From the NCBI RefSeq assembly GCF_901875635.1, contig NZ_CABFMN010000124.1, positions 1 to 31,260 on the forward strand: a stretch of DNA of 31,260 bases. The letters run 5' to 3'. A program made the translations under genes and the position numbers. A model generated the notes under the pieces. The model saw only the letters and a program-made list of their open reading frames with translations, was not told the origin of the DNA and did no database searches. This document shows positions 28,973-31,260 of the stretch, piece by piece (the stretch's first letter is position 1; each line of letters begins with the position of its first letter). The DNA comes from Xylophilus ampelinus (GTDB lineage Bacteria; Pseudomonadota; Gammaproteobacteria; Burkholderiales; Burkholderiaceae_C).

Positions 28973-31260
28973 ATGAACAAGCAGATCCATCGGGTCGTCT
29001 TCAACAAAGCGCGCGGCCAGCGCATGGTCGTGGCAGAGCACACCCGTGCCACGGCCACGGCGCCGGGTGGCTCGGCGCCGACCGCGTTCGGCGCGCGCAT
29101 GCGCCTGCTGTGCCTGACCGGTGTGGCCGCCGCCGCCCTGGTGCCACCGGTGGCGCAGGCGGCATGCAGCGTGGCCTCGGGCGCGGCGGTGGCGGGGTCC
29201 AACATCGTGTGTACCGGCACGTCGACGGGCCAGTACAACATCAGTGCGCCCAATGTGACCCTGACCAACACAGGGCTCTTCACCGGCACCGGCGTACTGC
29301 TCGGCGTGGTGTATGTCAGCCAGACCGCAGCCAGCGGTGCGTCCATCGTCAACCAGGGCCAGGTGACATGGACCAACGCTCAATATGGCGGTGGAGGTAC
29401 AGGCACGCGGCCAGCATTCAACGTGGGCTATGTCACGGGCAACAACTGGACCAGCGGCAGCTTCCTGAACGACACCGGCGCTTCGATCACCGTTGACGTC
29501 ACTGCCACATTGGCCAACGGCCGCTCCCTGTCCGCAGCCGGCGTATTTGCCGGCCAGGGTGCCGCCAGCGTGACCAACAGGGGCATCATCACCGTCACCA
29601 GTTCGTCACCCAATGGAGCCAGCAACATCGAAGGCGTCGCGGGGGCGGGACGAAGCGTGTCGATGATCAACTCCGGATCCATCAGCGTGACCGCCAGCGC
29701 CGGGGCGGCGGTCGACGGCGTGGGTGTGCTGGGGAGCTTCCTCACGGGCGCCGGGACCATCGACAATTCGGGCAGCGTGGTGGTCAGCACGGCCAACGGC
29801 TCGGAAGCGCTGGCCGCCTGGATGAGCGGCGTCACCGCTGCAGCCACGAACCTCGTCGTCAACAACAGCGGCAGGTTGGAGGTCAATGGCGGCACGGCCA
29901 CCGCGCCCCTCGATGGCCGTGCCGCGATCTATCTGAACGGCGTGGCCGGCAGTACCCCCTTCGTCGTCAACAACACCGGCACGGGCGTCATCCAGGCCGA
30001 CGCGGCCAGCTACGGGATCATTCTCGACACCGCCAGTACCTTGGTGCGCCCGGTGCAGATCAACAACGCAGGCAGCATCACCGGTGCCATCCGGACGCAG
30101 GCCGGCAGCGACAGCTATGTGCAGACCGGTGGCAGCCTCGTGGGCGACATGAACCTGGGGGACGGCAACAACACGGTGACGGTGAGCGCGGGCAGCGTGA
30201 CCGGCACCATCACCACCGGCACCGGGGACGACACGATCAGCTTCAGCGGGGGCACACTCAACGGGAGCGTGCTGGCCGGCGCGGGCACCAATGTCGTCAA
30301 CCTGTCGGGTGCGGCGAATCTTGCCAACACCCTGCAGATCGATGGAGGCGCAGGCGCCACCACGGTCAACATCGAAGGCATCGAGGTCAAGGGGTTCACC
30401 GGCGCCAACAACATCGCCAACGGGACCAACTTCACCAACATCGGCACCATCAACCTGCGCGCGGGTGCCGGCCTGTCCCTGTCCGGCGACCTGTTCGAAG
30501 CGGCCGCCACCGGGCGGGCACTGAACATCGCCTCCGGCGCCGTCCTCAATGCTGCAGGCGGGACGGGCCTGTACACCGTTCATGGCGATGTCAACAACAG
30601 CGGCGGCATCTCGCTGCAGGGCACCACGGCGGGCAACCAGCTGACCGTTGCGGGCAACTACACGGGCGTGTCCGGGAGCACCCTGCGCATCAACACCGTG
30701 CTCGGCGATGACAGCAGCCTGACGGACAGGCTCGTCGTCAATGGCAACACCAGCGGCACGACGGCGCTGCGGGTCAACAACGCCGGGGGGCTGGGTGCGC
30801 GCACCACCAATGGCATCCAGGTCGTACAGGTGCAGGGCGACTCGGCGCCGGGTGCCTTCACGCTCGCAGCGCCCGTGGCCGCAGGTGCCTATGAGTACAG
30901 CCTGAAGCAGGGAAGCGCGCTGTCCACCAAGGACTGGTACCTGACCTCGGACCTGGTGCCATCACCGACGCCTCCAACACCTCCAAGCCCATCTGCACCA
31001 GCCGCTGCGCCGGCGCCGGCACCCGCGCCTGCGCCCGCGCCGGCCAGCCTGCCCAACTACCGCCAGGAAACTTCGCTGTATGCGGCGGTGCCCTCGCTGG
31101 CGGCCCTGCACAGCGCAGCCACGATGGACAGCTTCCACGAGCGGCTGGGCGCGGCCGGCTACGCCGCAGGCGAAGGCGGCCAACCCTCGCGCCTGTGGGT
31201 GCGCGTGCTGGGCAGCAACGGCGAACGCAAGGGCGATGCGTTGGGCATCTACGGGCGCAA
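28973..31260 (+). CDS. Type V autotransporter, 5' part (runs off the window)
   Basis: 762 residues visible, open at the right end. The first 25 residues (MNKQIHRVVFNKARGQRMVV and on) match the extended signal peptide region of large type V proteins, followed by a hydrophobic core and AQAACS cleavage near residue 64. The passenger is rich in Gly, Ser, Thr and Asn, with many rungs of the form V-x-N-x-G-x-I/V (VTNRGIITV, INSGSISV, IDNSGSVVV, INNAGSITG), the pattern of a right-handed beta-helix. Around residues 395-450 the repeats become GDGNNTV and GTGDDTISFSGG. A Pro/Ala linker (about 662-697, AAPAPAPAPAPAP) leads to YRQETSLYAAVPSL and then LWVRVLGSNGERKGDALGIYG, the start of the outer-membrane barrel. 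AGGGAGGT precedes the ATG. Surface adhesin is the likely role. Confidence 0.88.
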   Translation, partial: MNKQIHRVVFNKARGQRMVVAEHTRATATAPGGSAPTAFGARMRLLCLTGVAAAALVPPVAQAACSVASGAAVAGSNIVCTGTSTGQYNISAPNVTLTNTGLFTGTGVLLGVVYVSQTAASGASIVNQGQVTWTNAQYGGGGTGTRPAFNVGYVTGNNWTSGSFLNDTGASITVDVTATLANGRSLSAAGVFAGQGAASVTNRGIITVTSSSPNGASNIEGVAGAGRSVSMINSGSISVTASAGAAVDGVGVLGSFLTGAGTIDNSGSVVVSTANGSEALAAWMSGVTAAATNLVVNNSGRLEVNGGTATAPLDGRAAIYLNGVAGSTPFVVNNTGTGVIQADAASYGIILDTASTLVRPVQINNAGSITGAIRTQAGSDSYVQTGGSLVGDMNLGDGNNTVTVSAGSVTGTITTGTGDDTISFSGGTLNGSVLAGAGTNVVNLSGAANLANTLQIDGGAGATTVNIEGIEVKGFTGANNIANGTNFTNIGTINLRAGAGLSLSGDLFEAAATGRALNIASGAVLNAAGGTGLYTVHGDVNNSGGISLQGTTAGNQLTVAGNYTGVSGSTLRINTVLGDDSSLTDRLVVNGNTSGTTALRVNNAGGLGARTTNGIQVVQVQGDSAPGAFTLAAPVAAGAYEYSLKQGSALSTKDWYLTSDLVPSPTPPTPPSPSAPAAAPAPAPAPAPAPASLPNYRQETSLYAAVPSLAALHSAATMDSFHERLGAAGYAAGEGGQPSRLWVRVLGSNGERKGDALGIYGR

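Noticed and set aside
28743..28976. Small plus-strand frame of 77 residues before the autotransporter
   Set aside because: Arg-rich composition, overlap with the hairpin, and no ribosome binding site suggest it is random.

Overview
The window is a dense, very GC-rich stretch of bacterial chromosome. Gene content, codon bias, the aerobic benzoyl-CoA (box) pathway and several families of short intergenic repeats together suggest a betaproteobacterium of the Comamonadaceae, probably Variovorax or a close relative. The genus is inference; the family-level call is fairly safe. No rRNA, tRNA, CRISPR array, insertion sequence or prophage was seen.

Left part (1 to about 14.2 kb) is a mosaic of short transcription units. 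It holds a small membrane-anchored hypothetical protein, and an Lrp/AsnC regulator divergent from putA, a proline-to-glutamate enzyme of the type without its own DNA-binding domain. Then come a small membrane protein, a P-loop kinase, a MarR regulator divergent from an FMN reductase with clear palindromic operators, a two-winged-helix regulator followed by a beta-propeller protein, a second P-loop kinase, a fatty acid desaturase, a glutathione S-transferase, a VOC protein, an isoprenylcysteine-methyltransferase-like membrane protein and a Pr6Pr-type membrane protein.

Middle and right part (14.3 to 27.9 kb) is an aerobic benzoate catabolism locus built around the regulator BoxR. Reading left from BoxR are a DUF4863 protein, benzoate-CoA ligase, an alpha/beta hydrolase and a complete branched-chain-type ABC importer (binding protein, LivH, LivM, LivG, LivF). 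Reading right are boxR, boxC, boxB and boxA. The importer would bring in an aromatic acid, the ligase makes benzoyl-CoA, BoxA/BoxB epoxidise it and BoxC opens the ring. The semialdehyde dehydrogenase of the next step is not in the window. Candidate BoxR operators sit on all three promoters. A cupin and a MaoC-type hydratase follow boxA.

The right end (28.97 kb onward) is the start of a large type V autotransporter with an extended signal peptide, a beta-helical passenger, a Pro/Ala linker and the start of its barrel; it runs off the window.

The most unusual non-coding signal is a 65-bp element present four times (50, 10061, 13351, 14206). All copies have the same length and orientation, both ends are conserved, and the centre varies but folds into a hairpin in three copies. 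Three copies begin 14 to 24 nt after a stop codon when read on the minus strand. Other repeat families are long palindromes placed inside two operons, and short CCTCTCCCC-type hairpins.
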